In this document: positions 52,980 through 62,385 of the stretch, piece after piece | Numbering within the stretch: position 1 is the first letter of the stretch | How the letters are laid out: every line of letters begins with the position of its first letter | DNA from: Methylovirgula ligni | Lineage (GTDB): Bacteria; Pseudomonadota; Alphaproteobacteria; Rhizobiales; Beijerinckiaceae | DNA: 64,000 bases | Reading direction: 5' to 3' | Assembly (NCBI RefSeq): GCF_004135935.1 | Contig: NZ_CP025086.1 | Coordinates: 2,046,001 to 2,110,000, forward strand | Made by a program: the position numbers and the translations under genes | The notes under the pieces: generated by a model | What the model saw: the letters and a program-made list of their open reading frames with translations, nothing else | Databases searched by the model: none | Told to the model about the DNA's origin: nothing

Positions 52980-54251
52980 ATGAAAGCCGAAATTGCTGAA
53001 AAATTGGTCCGGACCGGTAAAGGCACACCCATGGGCGAACTCATGCGCCGCTATTGGGTGCCGATCCTGATGTCGAGCGAACTTCCGGAGCCCGATTGTG
53101 CGCCGTTGCGTGTGCAGATCCTCTCGGAGAATCTCCTCGCATTCCGCGACAGCACCGGGCGTCCCGGCCTCGTCGACGAATTCTGCTCTCACAGAGGCGC
53201 TTCGCTCTTCTTTGGTCGCAACGAGGAAAACGGCATCCGTTGCTCGTATCACGGATTGAAATTCAACGTTCTTGGCGAATGTGTTGATGTTCCCTCAGCG
53301 CCGCAGGCGTGCAAGCAGATGGGAATAAAAGGCTATCCCTGCGTCGAACGTGGCGGCCTCATTTGGGCCTATATGGGGCCGAAGGAACTCCAGCCGGTGC
53401 CTCCCGCGCTCGAATGGTGTGAGCTCGATCCCTCGCATGTATTTTTTTCGAAGCGCATTCAGGAATGCAATTATTTGCAGGCGATGGAGGGCGGCATCGA
53501 CACGGCGCATGTCTCGTATGTGCACCGCTATGAGATCGACGAGGACCCGGCCTACCGTGGCTCAAAGTCGAATGATTATATGAAAGCCGATGGCAATGTT
53601 GTCTTCGAGATCGACGACACCGAATTTGGCCTTTCGATTTATGGGCGTCGAAACGGCGAGATCGATTCCTATTATTGGCGCGTGACCCAATGGCTGTTTC
53701 CCTGGTTCACGCTCATTCCGCCCTCCGGCGATCACCCGCTGACGGGGCACATTTGGGTGCCCATCGATGACTGCCATTGCTGGACGTGGAGCATCAGCTT
53801 CCGGCCGGACAAGCCGCTGACCGAAATCGAGCGCGCAGAAATGCGTCGCGGCGCGGGCATCCACTTCGACTTGATCCCTGGTACTTTCAAGACGAAGACC
53901 AATCGCGATAACGACTATCTGATAGACCGCCAGTCGCAGAAGGATCTCACCACTTACAGCGGCATTCGCGGTTTCGCGATGCAGGACGCTTCGCTCCAGG
54001 AAAGCATGGGCCCGATCCAGAATCGGGAAAACGAAAAGCTTTTGCCGACGGATCGTGCCATCGCGATGGTTCGTCGCGCGCTTCTGGACGCGGCCGATGC
54101 GGTTCAGCGCGGAGAGCCGGCGCCGGCCCTTTCGGCCGAGTGCCAGCGCGTGCGCGCCGCCGCGGTGTTGCTGCCACGCGAGTCCAAGCCTCAGCCTTGG
54201 GCGGAAGAGCATCTGGTCGACGCGATGGACGCCCCCGTCTATGCGTTGTAA
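52980..54251 (+). CDS. Rieske non-heme iron oxygenase, phthalate 4,5-dioxygenase type
   Basis: The 423-residue alpha subunit has the Rieske [2Fe-2S] ligands CSHRG (C69, H71) and CSYHG (C88, H91) and the mononuclear iron site in GGIDTAHVSYVH (H177, H182, with bridging D174). The length and the MGELMRRYWVPI start match the phthalate oxygenase family, which acts as homo-oligomers without a beta subunit, and none is encoded here. In context it probably hydroxylates the pathway substrate, a pyridine or benzene carboxylate. Electrons come from the reductase encoded 78 bases downstream. Whether it inserts one or two oxygen atoms is not clear. Confidence 0.9.
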   Translation: MKAEIAEKLVRTGKGTPMGELMRRYWVPILMSSELPEPDCAPLRVQILSENLLAFRDSTGRPGLVDEFCSHRGASLFFGRNEENGIRCSYHGLKFNVLGECVDVPSAPQACKQMGIKGYPCVERGGLIWAYMGPKELQPVPPALEWCELDPSHVFFSKRIQECNYLQAMEGGIDTAHVSYVHRYEIDEDPAYRGSKSNDYMKADGNVVFEIDDTEFGLSIYGRRNGEIDSYYWRVTQWLFPWFTLIPPSGDHPLTGHIWVPIDDCHCWTWSISFRPDKPLTEIERAEMRRGAGIHFDLIPGTFKTKTNRDNDYLIDRQSQKDLTTYSGIRGFAMQDASLQESMGPIQNRENEKLLPTDRAIAMVRRALLDAADAVQRGEPAPALSAECQRVRAAAVLLPRESKPQPWAEEHLVDAMDAPVYAL

Positions 54252-54329
54252 CGCCAAATGTTCTTGTTCTGCATTTTCGGTCCGCGCCCTGGTTTCCGAT
54301 GTCGTTCACCGGCGTAGAGGAGCGGTGAG

Positions 54330-55301
54330 TTGAGCGGGCCGAAAATTTCCGTCGTTGTTGATGCGATCATGGCGGAGGGGCGGGGCAACCTGGCCGTTCG
54401 CCTGGTCGCGCAGGACGAGCAGCACTTGCCCGCGTTCGAGGCGGGCGCGCATGTCGATCTGCATTTTGGCGATGGCTTGGTCCGTCAATATTCCATCGCC
54501 AGTTCACCGCGAGACCGGGATCATTATCTGCTATGCATTCGGCGAATGCAGGCGTCCCGGGGCGGCTCCGCCTACGTGCATGACCGTTTGCGAGTCGGAG
54601 ATCCGCTCCAGATCTCGCAGCCGCGCAACTTGTTCGCGCTGGAGCCCGCAGATCATTACATCCTGATGGCCGGAGGTATTGGCATTACGCCATTGTTGTC
54701 GATGGCGGAGGCGCTGGATCAATCGAAAGCGCGTTTCGAACTTCATTACTACGTGACATCCCGCAGGGATGCGGCGTTCGCCAGGCGCCTGGCTGCCGGG
54801 TTCCGCCACGGCGAAGTCCATCTGCATACCAGCGAGGCTGGCGATGGCAGTAGAAAAGGGTTGCCCGCCAGTATTCAGGCACCGCTGCACGCGGCGCGGC
54901 TATATTTGTGCGGCCCCGAAGGCTTTATGCTGCACGTAGCCGATCAGGCCACGACGGCGGGTTGGCGCGAAGACCATATCCATCGCGAAGCATTCGCTGC
55001 ACCGGAGGTTACCGCGCCGACGGCAGGCGACGCCGCGTTCCAGGTCAAATTGGCGTCGAGCGGGCGCGTCTTCGACATCCCGGCCGATCGCAGCATCGCA
55101 TCGGTTCTGGTCGAGGCTGGCATCGACGTGCCGTTGTCCTGCGAGATCGGCATCTGCGGCATGTGCCTGACCCCAGTCGTCGACGGCATCGTGGATCACC
55201 GCGACAGCGTGCAAAGCGATGCCGAGAAAGCAGCACCGAGGCAGAGCATTGCGCTTTGCTGCTCGCGCAGCCATTCGCGTCTGATCACAATAGACTTGTA
55301 A
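54330..55301 (+). CDS. Phthalate/vanillate-type oxygenase reductase (FMN, NAD, 2Fe-2S)
   Basis: The 323-residue reductase has an FMN-binding barrel (RQYSIASSP, 52-60), an NAD-binding domain (MAGGIGITPLLSMAEAL, about 113-129, then LYLCGPEGFM) and a C-terminal plant-type [2Fe-2S] ferredoxin domain (CEIGICGMC, with a further Cys near the end). This single-polypeptide order (FMN, NAD, Fe-S) is that of phthalate dioxygenase reductase and VanB. It starts at TTG 54330 behind AGAGGAG. It supplies electrons to the Rieske oxygenase and is the last gene of the operon. Confidence 0.92.
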   Translation: MSGPKISVVVDAIMAEGRGNLAVRLVAQDEQHLPAFEAGAHVDLHFGDGLVRQYSIASSPRDRDHYLLCIRRMQASRGGSAYVHDRLRVGDPLQISQPRNLFALEPADHYILMAGGIGITPLLSMAEALDQSKARFELHYYVTSRRDAAFARRLAAGFRHGEVHLHTSEAGDGSRKGLPASIQAPLHAARLYLCGPEGFMLHVADQATTAGWREDHIHREAFAAPEVTAPTAGDAAFQVKLASSGRVFDIPADRSIASVLVEAGIDVPLSCEIGICGMCLTPVVDGIVDHRDSVQSDAEKAAPRQSIALCCSRSHSRLITIDL

Positions 55302-55318
55302 GGGCGCCAGCGGCGCCC
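55302..55318 (+). terminator. Short hairpin after the reductase gene
   Basis: GGGCGCC pairs with GGCGCCC around an AGC loop directly after the reductase stop. There is no T-run, so it may be a weak terminator or stabiliser. Confidence 0.4.
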
Positions 55319-55474
55319 CAATGCGTGACCTAGAAGGTTCTTGGCGCGGAAGAGGTTTCCCGGCCGTGCGTCGATAAGTTGAGCAGTTAGCCGAGCGCAG
55401 ACCCATATAAAGCTGCAAAATCAGCGGCTTGCATAACGACGGTAAATGATAGTGGACGGGGATAAATAACGCGC

Positions 55475-55568
55475 TGGCGGAGACGGAGGGATTCGAACCC
55501 TCGATAGGGCTTTACAACCCTATAACGGTTTAGCAAACCGCCGCCTTCAGCCTCTCGGCCACGTCTCC
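55475..55568 (-). tRNA. tRNA-Ser (anticodon GCT)
   Basis: Reading the minus strand, the acceptor stem GGAGACG pairs with CGTCTCC, followed by G and encoded CCA (55475-55477). The D-arm has GGCCGAGAGGCTGAAGG, the anticodon arm CGGTTTGCTAAACCG with anticodon GCT, a long variable arm around TATAGGGTTGTAAAGCCCTAT as in tRNA-Ser, and the T-arm GAGGGTTCGAATCCCTC. It reads AGC/AGU codons. Its 3' end faces the catabolic island. Confidence 0.95.
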
Positions 55569-55645
55569 AGCGGGTGGGGACCATATGCCCGAGGCCCGGC
55601 CCGATGGCAAGGCGCAAGCACGGCTCGGAGGCGGTGTTTTCCCGT

Positions 55646-56539
55646 CTAGGCCATTTCCGCCTCGGCCACGAAGGTGCAGATGCGGGCGATCGCCGCATCG
55701 TCCATCAGCAGCGGCGGGTGGCCTTGTCCCTCCACCACGTAGGTCGCGCAGTTCCTGTGGCGCCGGGTCATTTCGACGAAAGTCTCCGGTGAGAGGAGAT
55801 CGGAATTGCCGCCACGGATGGCGAGCAAAGGCACGTCCGCCAGCGCCTCGAAAAGTCTCCAGCAGTCCGGCGGCGGTTCGTCGAGCCGCAGGGCTTCGAG
55901 CGGCTTCACCAGCTTGGGGTCGAAGGTCGCGCCGAACGTCCCGCCCGGCTTCTGGAACGACGCGCGGGCATAAGCCTCGATCTCGGCTTCGCTCAGCGCG
56001 GGAAAATGCGCGCTCATCGTCTTGCGGACGTAGTCTATCGCGTCGGCGAGCGAATTCGGCGCGGCCGGATAACGCAGATATTGGCGGATACGGGAGAGGC
56101 CCTGCAATTCGATCACCGGGCCGACATCGTTGAGCACCACGCCGCGCACCAAAGCCAGCCGTGCGGCCGCGAGCAGCATCGCATGCAGGCCGCCGCGCGA
56201 GGTGCCGATGAAGATTGCCTCGTGAATTTCGACCGCCGCGAGTTGCGCCTGAATGTCGGCGTTCTCGAAGGCAAGATCGTAATGGCGCCAGTCGGCATCG
56301 TAATCGGATTCGCCGCGGCCGCGATAATCCACGGCGATGACGCGGCGCTTCTGTCCTGCCGCGCCGGCAGCGAGCGCTTCCGCGAGCGGGCCGAAATCCG
56401 CGCCATTGCGGGCAAGGCCCGGCAGGCAGACGACCGGCAGGCCGGGGTCAAGCGGGCTGCCGTAATCGCGAAGATGCAGCCGCAGCCCGTCCTGCGCGCT
56501 GACGAACCAATCGACATAGGCGGATTGCGTGCGGGTCAT
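55646..56539 (-). CDS. Alpha/beta-hydrolase fold protein
   Basis: The 297-residue protein has the alpha/beta hydrolase layout: VVCLPGLARNGADF, IAVDYRGRGESDYD, nucleophile elbow GTSRGG and the closing EGQGHPPLLMDD with the catalytic His. The Ser in GTSRGG should be the nucleophile and the Asp of RGGNSDLLSP the acid. It belongs to general esterase/epoxide-hydrolase-like hydrolases; the substrate is unknown. It stands alone, with the tRNA beyond its 3' end (78 bases) and the lytic transglycosylase upstream, and it is not part of the catabolic island by composition. Confidence 0.88.
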   Translation of the reverse strand: MTRTQSAYVDWFVSAQDGLRLHLRDYGSPLDPGLPVVCLPGLARNGADFGPLAEALAAGAAGQKRRVIAVDYRGRGESDYDADWRHYDLAFENADIQAQLAAVEIHEAIFIGTSRGGLHAMLLAAARLALVRGVVLNDVGPVIELQGLSRIRQYLRYPAAPNSLADAIDYVRKTMSAHFPALSEAEIEAYARASFQKPGGTFGATFDPKLVKPLEALRLDEPPPDCWRLFEALADVPLLAIRGGNSDLLSPETFVEMTRRHRNCATYVVEGQGHPPLLMDDAAIARICTFVAEAEMA

Positions 56540-56635
56540 CTACGGAGAAGCCAGATGGGTCAAGGCCAAGAGCCTCTTCTACCACAGTCTTCGGCGCAGG
56601 GAACTTAAGCGCGGTTTTTTGCCGTGGGCGCCGCG

Positions 56636-58867
56636 TCAGAACTTCGCCGGGTCGCTGAGGGCGACATCGGTTTGGGGCGCGGCCTTGGCGGCATCGGCTT
56701 TCGCCGTGGCGCTCTTCGCCGTCTCGGCCTTGGCCTCGTCGAGCGCCGCGAAGCTCGCCCGGTACATCGCCCAGTTCTCCATCACGCGCTGCACGTAATT
56801 GCGTGTCTCGGTGAAGGGGATGCGTTCGACCCAATCGATCGGATCGACGCCAGGCGTGCGCGGATCGCCATAGGCATCGATCCATTCCTTCACGTGCCGG
56901 CCGCCGGCATTATAGGCGGCAAAGACGAGGATGGGAGAGCCGCGCTGCTCCTCGAAGAGCTGGCCCAGATGCGCCGCGCCGAGCTTGGCGCTGAAGGCGG
57001 CATCGCTCAGCAGCCGCCCGGCATCGAAATCCATCTTCACCCGCTCGGCGGTGCGTTTGGCGGTCGAGAGGATCATCTGCATCAGCCCGCGCGCGCCGGC
57101 GGAAGAGATGGCGTGCGCGTCGAAGGCGCTTTCCTGCCGCGCGATGGCATAGACGATCGCCGGCGGCGCCGAATTCTCCACCGGCGTATAGGCGGGGATG
57201 CCGTAGGTCGGGTAGGCGAGGGCATCGATTGATATGCCGCGCTGCGCCAGCACTTTGCCGATGATGAGGGAATCATGCGCGTTGTGCTGGGCGGTGACGA
57301 CCTCGGCGAGCGCGGCAACCTGGGCCTCGCTCGTCAAATGGTCTGCTGTACTGCTCGCCAGCGCCATTGCGAGGTCCTTCTCGCCGATGGCGAAGAAAAG
57401 CTCGACGATGCGCACCGCTTCGTCGCGTTGCGGGCGTGGCGGCACCGGCGCCGCGAGGCTGCGCAAGGCGATCGTGCGCAGGCCGAGTCTCGCCCGGGCG
57501 AGCTGGCCATAATAGGTCGCAGCCCTTTCCGCCGCCTTCTCGTAGAAGGCTTTGGCTCGGAGATCGGCATCGTCGGTCTGGGAGATTTCAGCCGCGCGGC
57601 CCTGCCAGTAGGAAATCCGGGCGATGGAGATCGGCGTTTGCGCAAGACCAGCGGCGACGTCGAAATGATGCGCGGCCCGCACCGGATCGTTGAGGAAACG
57701 CAGAGCGATCCAGCCGGTATGGAATTCGGCGTCGATTTTTGTCTCGTTCGATTCCGCCGCATGTTCGTTGCAGATTTCATAGGCCGTCGCCGGATCGCCG
57801 GCATCGAGCAGCTTGCGGGCTAGAAGCCGCCGCTCGATCCACCAGGCGTCACCGTCGATCAGCACGGCAGGATCGCGTGGCGCGGCCAGCATGAGCGCGG
57901 CCGCCTGAGCGATCTTGTCCTCATGCCGCAGCTTGTGAATGCGGGCGTAGAGGAAAGCCGGATCGTGCCGCAAGTCCGGCGGCACGGCATCGAACATCGC
58001 GTCACTTGTCGTATCATCGTTGGTGGCGGCGAGCAGGCGTGCCAGCACGACTTCGTCCGGCCCCGCGAGCGCGGCATTGCGCAGGCCGCCGGCGTTGTCT
58101 TCTTCATAGAGCAGGCGGTCCGCACGGGCCTTGTAATCGGCGGCGCTGAGATAGGCGCCGAATTCGCTGCGCACATGCGCTTCGAGCGAGGCGAGAAGGT
58201 CGGAATGCCGCCAGACATCGCGCACCAGCGCCTGCGCCTCGGCGTCTTTGCCCTGCTCGCGCAGGGCGCGCGCCTCCGCCAGTTTGCCGAGCGCGGTCTG
58301 CGGCTGGTGTGTGGCGAAGAAATTGTCGATCAAGACCGGGTCGGAATGGTTCTGGTAAAACCCGGTTTCGATCCGGCGGACGAGGAAATCGCGCGCCGGC
58401 CAATCGGGATGCGCGATCAGAAAGGCGTGGAAACGGTCTTGCCCGGCATCGCGCGAATTGCGCAGCGCGACCCATTCGAGCGCGGTGCGGACGATCGGAT
58501 CGGTCGCGCGCCTCGCCTGGGCGTCGCCCTGCGTCAGATCGCCGGCTTTATAATAGGGGAGCGCCTCGCGCAGGCCGGTGAGGTCCAGGCCAAGCTGCTG
58601 GCCGATATCGATAGGCGGTAGAGGCGGGCTTTCTTGCCGGGCTGTTTCCGGCCCATGCGCACGGCCGGATTCGACAAATTGTTCGAGCCCGGCCATCGCC
58701 TCGTTTAGCAAGGTGCCGAACCAGGAGACCATATGGGCGCGGGCCGGCGCGGTGCCGTCGAAGTCAGGCTCCGGCAGGACAAGCCAGGTGAAGCTGATCG
58801 CGGCAAGGCCGAGGCCCAGTCCGCAGATCACCCATGGAAAACGAAGCGCTTGGCGCCGAGCAGCCAT
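56636..58867 (-). CDS. Soluble lytic murein transglycosylase-like protein
   Basis: The roughly 743-residue protein has an N-terminal membrane/signal segment ([20 protein letters not shown], about residues 12-31), a long alpha-helical superhelix region rich in Ala and Arg with TPR-like repeats, and a C-terminal SLT domain: [25 protein letters not shown] (catalytic Glu in the RQES motif), [13 protein letters not shown] and [17 protein letters not shown]. It should cleave peptidoglycan to 1,6-anhydro-muramic ends. ATG 58867 is preferred because the leader then matches a signal sequence. It is convergent in distance with no partner. Confidence 0.92.
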   Translation of the reverse strand: MAARRQALRFPWVICGLGLGLAAISFTWLVLPEPDFDGTAPARAHMVSWFGTLLNEAMAGLEQFVESGRAHGPETARQESPPLPPIDIGQQLGLDLTGLREALPYYKAGDLTQGDAQARRATDPIVRTALEWVALRNSRDAGQDRFHAFLIAHPDWPARDFLVRRIETGFYQNHSDPVLIDNFFATHQPQTALGKLAEARALREQGKDAEAQALVRDVWRHSDLLASLEAHVRSEFGAYLSAADYKARADRLLYEEDNAGGLRNAALAGPDEVVLARLLAATNDDTTSDAMFDAVPPDLRHDPAFLYARIHKLRHEDKIAQAAALMLAAPRDPAVLIDGDAWWIERRLLARKLLDAGDPATAYEICNEHAAESNETKIDAEFHTGWIALRFLNDPVRAAHHFDVAAGLAQTPISIARISYWQGRAAEISQTDDADLRAKAFYEKAAERAATYYGQLARARLGLRTIALRSLAAPVPPRPQRDEAVRIVELFFAIGEKDLAMALASSTADHLTSEAQVAALAEVVTAQHNAHDSLIIGKVLAQRGISIDALAYPTYGIPAYTPVENSAPPAIVYAIARQESAFDAHAISSAGARGLMQMILSTAKRTAERVKMDFDAGRLLSDAAFSAKLGAAHLGQLFEEQRGSPILVFAAYNAGGRHVKEWIDAYGDPRTPGVDPIDWVERIPFTETRNYVQRVMENWAMYRASFAALDEAKAETAKSATAKADAAKAAPQTDVALSDPAKF

Positions 58868-59164
58868 GTAAGCCTCTCGAACCTTGCGTTTGCCGAACCC
58901 CGGAGACAGAAAAACCATGGCGATTCTTCCATTCTGCCGGTCGATTCGTTAACAAACGTCAACCTTTCCGCCTTGGCGGAAAATCGATGCGCCCCCCGAC
59001 CCGGAAGTCTCAGCGCATTTCAAATCAATAACTTGCCAACTTTCTCCAAAGGCCGTTCCGGCCCTTGCGCGCAGCGGCGGCAACACGCACATGGACTTGA
59101 CTACGCAATTGTCGGTAGAGACAGGTGCAAAACTAAGGCAGTCAATACAGAAGGAATGGCCAAA

Positions 59165-60058
59165 ATGGCCAAGAAGGCCGCTTTCAAGGGCTCGATCACG
59201 GCATTGGTGACGCCGTTCGCCGCGGGGCAATTCGACGAGGGGGCGTATCGCGCCCTGGTCGATTGGCAGATCACCAGCGGCACGCATGGCCTTTCGCCGG
59301 TCGGTACGACGGGCGAAAGCCCGACGCTCTCTCATGAGGAGCACAAGCGCGTGGTCGAGGTCTGCGTCGCGGAGGCGCGCGGCCGGGTGCCGATCCTCGC
59401 CGGCGCGGGCTCCAATAATACGGAAGAGGCGATTGATCTCGCCCGCCACGCTGAGAAGACCGGTGCGGATGGCGTCCTCGTCGTCTCGCCTTATTACAAC
59501 AAGCCATCGCAGGAGGGGCTTTACCGCCACTTCAAGGCGATCAACGACGCGATCGGCATTCCGATCATTCTCTACAATATCCCGCCGCGCTCGGTGGTCG
59601 ATATTTCGATCGACACGATGAAGCGCCTGTTCGAGTTGAAGAATGTCGCGGGCGTCAAGGATGCGACGGGCAATCTGGCGCGCACCGCGTTGCAGCGCGA
59701 TGCTCTGGGGCCGGATTTCATCCAGCTCTCGGGTGAGGACATAACGGCGCTCGCCGTTCTGGCGCATGGCGGCGATGGCTGTATTTCGGTCACCTCGAAT
59801 GTCGCGCCGCGGCTATGTGCCGATTTTCAGGAAGCCGGCCTCAGCGGCGACTTCAAAGCCGCTTTGGCGATCCAGGACCGGCTGACGCCGCTGCATGCGG
59901 CTTTGTTTGTCGATCCCAACCCTGCGGGGCCGAAATATGCGCTCTCGCTGTTCGGCAAGATCGCCGACGAGTTGCGCCTGCCGATGCTGCCGGCAACGCC
60001 GCCGGCGCAGATAGCGGTGCGGGCGGCGATGCAGCACGCCGGCCTGCTGCCGAAATGA
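59165..60058 (+). CDS. dapA: 4-hydroxy-tetrahydrodipicolinate synthase
   Basis: The 297-residue DapA has GTTGE (47-51), the tyrosine YNIP (Tyr137), the Schiff-base Lys165 in GVKDATGN, and [27 protein letters not shown]. It condenses pyruvate and aspartate semialdehyde in lysine and diaminopimelate synthesis. ATG 59165 is nine bases after AAGGA and gives the usual N-terminus; ATG 59156 is in frame with one-base spacing. It is 12 bases before smpB on the same strand. Confidence 0.95.
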   Translation: MAKKAAFKGSITALVTPFAAGQFDEGAYRALVDWQITSGTHGLSPVGTTGESPTLSHEEHKRVVEVCVAEARGRVPILAGAGSNNTEEAIDLARHAEKTGADGVLVVSPYYNKPSQEGLYRHFKAINDAIGIPIILYNIPPRSVVDISIDTMKRLFELKNVAGVKDATGNLARTALQRDALGPDFIQLSGEDITALAVLAHGGDGCISVTSNVAPRLCADFQEAGLSGDFKAALAIQDRLTPLHAALFVDPNPAGPKYALSLFGKIADELRLPMLPATPPAQIAVRAAMQHAGLLPK

Positions 60059-60070
60059 CGGGCGCCCTCA

Positions 60071-60547
60071 TTGGCTGAGAAGAAAGAGACCAATTTCAAG
60101 GTCGTGGCGGACAACCGCCGCGCCCGGTTCGATTATGAGATCGGCGAGACCTTCGAGGCCGGCATGATCTTGACCGGGACGGAGGTCAAATCGCTGCGCA
60201 CCGGCAAGGCCACCATCGGCGAGAGCTATGCGAGCCTCGACAAGGCGGGCGAACTCTATCTCGTCAACGCGACGATCCCCGAATATCTGCAGGCCAATCG
60301 CTTCAACCACGCACCGAAGCGGCAGCGCAAACTGCTTCTGAACTCACGCGAAATCATCCGTGTTGCGAAAGGGCTTGAACGCGAAGGCATGACCCTTGTG
60401 CCGTTAAAGATCTACTTTAACGCTCGCGGCCGCGCCAAGATCGAACTCGCGCTGGGACGCGGCAAGAAACTGCATGACAAGCGCGAGACGGAGAAGCAGC
60501 GCGACTGGAATCGCGAGAAGAGCCGCCTTCTGCGTGAGCGAAATTAA
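60071..60547 (+). CDS. smpB: SsrA-binding protein SmpB
   Basis: The 158-residue SmpB has [32 protein letters not shown], the [21 protein letters not shown] core, and the basic C-terminal tail [27 protein letters not shown] that helps tmRNA enter the ribosome. TTG 60071 is the start ([15 protein letters not shown]), the only one that fits the family. It forms an operon with dapA, from which it is 12 bases away. Confidence 0.95.
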   Translation: MAEKKETNFKVVADNRRARFDYEIGETFEAGMILTGTEVKSLRTGKATIGESYASLDKAGELYLVNATIPEYLQANRFNHAPKRQRKLLLNSREIIRVAKGLEREGMTLVPLKIYFNARGRAKIELALGRGKKLHDKRETEKQRDWNREKSRLLRERN

Positions 60548-60553
60548 AGCGGG

Positions 60554-60628
60554 CGTCATTGCGAGAAGCGTCAGCGACGAAGCAATCCAGCTTTTGCCCT
60601 GGATTGCTTCGCTTTGCTCGCAATGACG
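60554..60628. repeat. Extragenic palindromic element
   Basis: A 75-base two-level inverted repeat: CGTCATTGCGAG (60554-60565) pairs with CTCGCAATGACG (60617-60628), and CGAAGCAATCCAG (60578-60590) pairs with CTGGATTGCTTCG (60599-60611). Its shape is that of repetitive extragenic palindromes in Hyphomicrobiales. It follows smpB immediately and could act as a terminator or transcript stabiliser. Confidence 0.8.
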
Positions 60629-60651
60629 GTGGTTTGTCGTACGGAGTTCGA

Positions 60652-61041
60652 ATGCTTGCTCTCAAGATCGATCATTGCGTCATCCACGTTTCCGACTGGG
60701 AACGCTCGAACCGGTTTTATCGCGACGTTCTCGGCGCCGAGGTCGTGCCGCGGCAGGGCGGCTTTTCCTACAAGTTCGGGGATTTCCTTTTGAACTGCCA
60801 CGGTCCGGGTATCACGCCCAAGGCGGTGGCACGGGTGCCGGTAGCGCCCGGCAGCAGCGATCTCTGCTTCGAATGGCCGGGGCCGTTGGCGGAAGCGATC
60901 GCGCATTTGCGGGAGCAGGGCGTTGCGATCGAGCTTGGCCCGATTGCGACGCGCGGCGTCAAAGGCGAGGCAAACAGCGTCTATTTTCGCGACCCCGACG
61001 GCTCGCTTTTGGAATTCATGTCCTATTCCAAGGATCAGTAG
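60652..61041 (+). CDS. VOC/glyoxalase-domain protein
   Basis: The 129-residue protein is a single vicinal-oxygen-chelate module: KIDHCVIHVSDWERSNRFYRDVLGAEVV, FGDFLLNCHGPG, DLCFEW, and YFRDPDGSLLEFMSY with the last metal-binding Glu. Such proteins include ring-cleavage dioxygenases, glyoxalases and resistance enzymes; there is no basis to choose. ATG 60652 follows GGAG seven bases upstream, and the longer frame runs into the palindrome. No close link to the catabolic island. Confidence 0.88.
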   Translation: MLALKIDHCVIHVSDWERSNRFYRDVLGAEVVPRQGGFSYKFGDFLLNCHGPGITPKAVARVPVAPGSSDLCFEWPGPLAEAIAHLREQGVAIELGPIATRGVKGEANSVYFRDPDGSLLEFMSYSKDQ

Positions 61042-61056
61042 GTCGCGGATCTGGCG

Positions 61057-61755
61057 TTAGGCCGGGACGGGCGCCGCCGCATCGAGATAGGCGCGGACCT
61101 CGCCAAAGAGCGCGGTGAACATCTCAGTCGTCAATACGCCGGTGTTCGTGTTGTAGCGCGAGCAATGATAGCTGTCGAAGAGGCTGAGGCTATGCGCGCC
61201 GGTGATGAGCCGATGGTGCCGGCCGTGCGCGAATGGGTGGGCCGAGAGCTTGCCGCCGAGCGTGCGCACGACCGAATCATGCGCGATGCGGCCGAGCGCC
61301 AGGATCGCGACGAGATTGGGCATGGCGGCGATCGTCGCCGCGAGAAAGCTGCGGCAACGGGTGATTTCCTCCGGCAGCGGTTTGTTCTGCGGCGGCACGC
61401 AGCGCACCGCATTGGATATGGCGCAATCGACGAGCTTGAGCCCGTCGTCGCGGCTCTGCCCATAGGTGCCCTGGGCGAAGCCAAGGCTCAGCAAGGTCGC
61501 GTAGAGCAGATCGCCGGCATAATCCCCGGTGAAGGGGCGGCCGGTGCGGTTGGCCCCGCGCAAGCCGGGCGCGAGTCCGACGATCAGAAGCCGCACATCA
61601 AGCGCGCCAAAAGTAGGAACCGGGGCGTTGAACCAATCTGGATGTTCAGCCCGGTTCCCTTCGCGGAAAGCTGCGAGCCGCGGACAAAGCGGACAATCGC
61701 GCTCCGGCGCGACTGGTCCCGCTGCACGGTGGATTTCTGGCCCCGCGCCACTCAC
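61057..61755 (-). CDS. Uracil-DNA glycosylase, family-5-like (UdgB type)
   Basis: The 232-residue protein has the cysteine pair CPLCPRLAAFRE at the N-terminus, the motif GLAPGLRGANRTGRPFTGDYAG, a central cysteine-bearing ISNAVRCVPPQNKPLP, and the motif-B position SYHCSRYNTNTG. In most family-5 enzymes this reads HPSxxN; here it reads YHCSRYN, so the key His is kept one position on. It should excise uracil from DNA. It lies 12 bases downstream of the NYN gene on the same strand and is probably co-transcribed. A UdgX is encoded at 4246-4872. Confidence 0.85.
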   Translation of the reverse strand: MSGAGPEIHRAAGPVAPERDCPLCPRLAAFREGNRAEHPDWFNAPVPTFGALDVRLLIVGLAPGLRGANRTGRPFTGDYAGDLLYATLLSLGFAQGTYGQSRDDGLKLVDCAISNAVRCVPPQNKPLPEEITRCRSFLAATIAAMPNLVAILALGRIAHDSVVRTLGGKLSAHPFAHGRHHRLITGAHSLSLFDSYHCSRYNTNTGVLTTEMFTALFGEVRAYLDAAAPVPA

Positions 61756-61767
61756 ATCCGCCCCGGC

Positions 61768-62385
61768 TCAATCGTCGAGCACATCCTCTTCATAGCCCGC
61801 GGAAACAGCATTAGCCGGCCGGCGCTCTGGATGGAATTTCTGCGTACGTTCCTGACGCTCGTTGGGGTCACGCCCGATCTTTGAGGAGAGACTGACGAGA
61901 TCGACGAATTCGTCGGCCTGGCGGCGCAATTCGTCGGCGACCATGGCAGGCTGCGTCGCATTGGTCGAAACCACAGAAACACGGACACCCTTGCGTTGCA
62001 CGGCCTCGACCAGCGAACGGAAATCGCCGTCGCCGGAAAAGAGCACGATGTGGTCGAGATGTTCGGCCATCTCCATGGCATCGACCGCGAGCTCGATGTC
62101 CATATTGCCTTTCACCTTGCGGCGGCCGAGCGAATCGACGAATTCCTTCGTCGGCTTCGTGACGACGGAATAGCCGTTGTAATCGAGCCAATCAATCAAC
62201 GGCCGGATGGAGGAATATTCTTGATCCTCGACCAGCGCCGTATAATAGAAGGCGCGGACGAGCTTCCCGCGGCTCTGGAATTCTTTCAACAGTCGTTTGT
62301 AGTCGATATCGAAGCCTAGGGATTTAGCGGTCGCGTAAAGATTTGCGCCGTCGATGAATAGCGCAATGCGTTCCTGGTCTGCCAT
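61768..62385 (-). CDS. NYN-domain (LabA/DUF88) putative ribonuclease
   Basis: The 205-residue protein has the PIN-like NYN fold: ALFIDGANLYATAKSLGFDIDYKRLL with Asp12 and Asn15, KGNMDIELAVDAM, and VLFSGDGDFRSLVEAVQRKGVRV, whose acidic residues should bind the metal for RNA cleavage. The C-terminal 40 residues are charged and probably disordered. It is located between rpoZ (divergent) and the UDG gene. In Hyphomicrobiales this gene is commonly near rpoZ and RelA/SpoT. Confidence 0.9.
   Translation of the reverse strand: MADQERIALFIDGANLYATAKSLGFDIDYKRLLKEFQSRGKLVRAFYYTALVEDQEYSSIRPLIDWLDYNGYSVVTKPTKEFVDSLGRRKVKGNMDIELAVDAMEMAEHLDHIVLFSGDGDFRSLVEAVQRKGVRVSVVSTNATQPAMVADELRRQADEFVDLVSLSSKIGRDPNERQERTQKFHPERRPANAVSAGYEEDVLDD

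Noticed and set aside
31000-55600. Integrase, transposase or direct-repeat borders of a mobile island
   Set aside because: Looked for, but no recombinase gene or copy of the tRNA 3' end was seen; island status rests on composition and gene content only.
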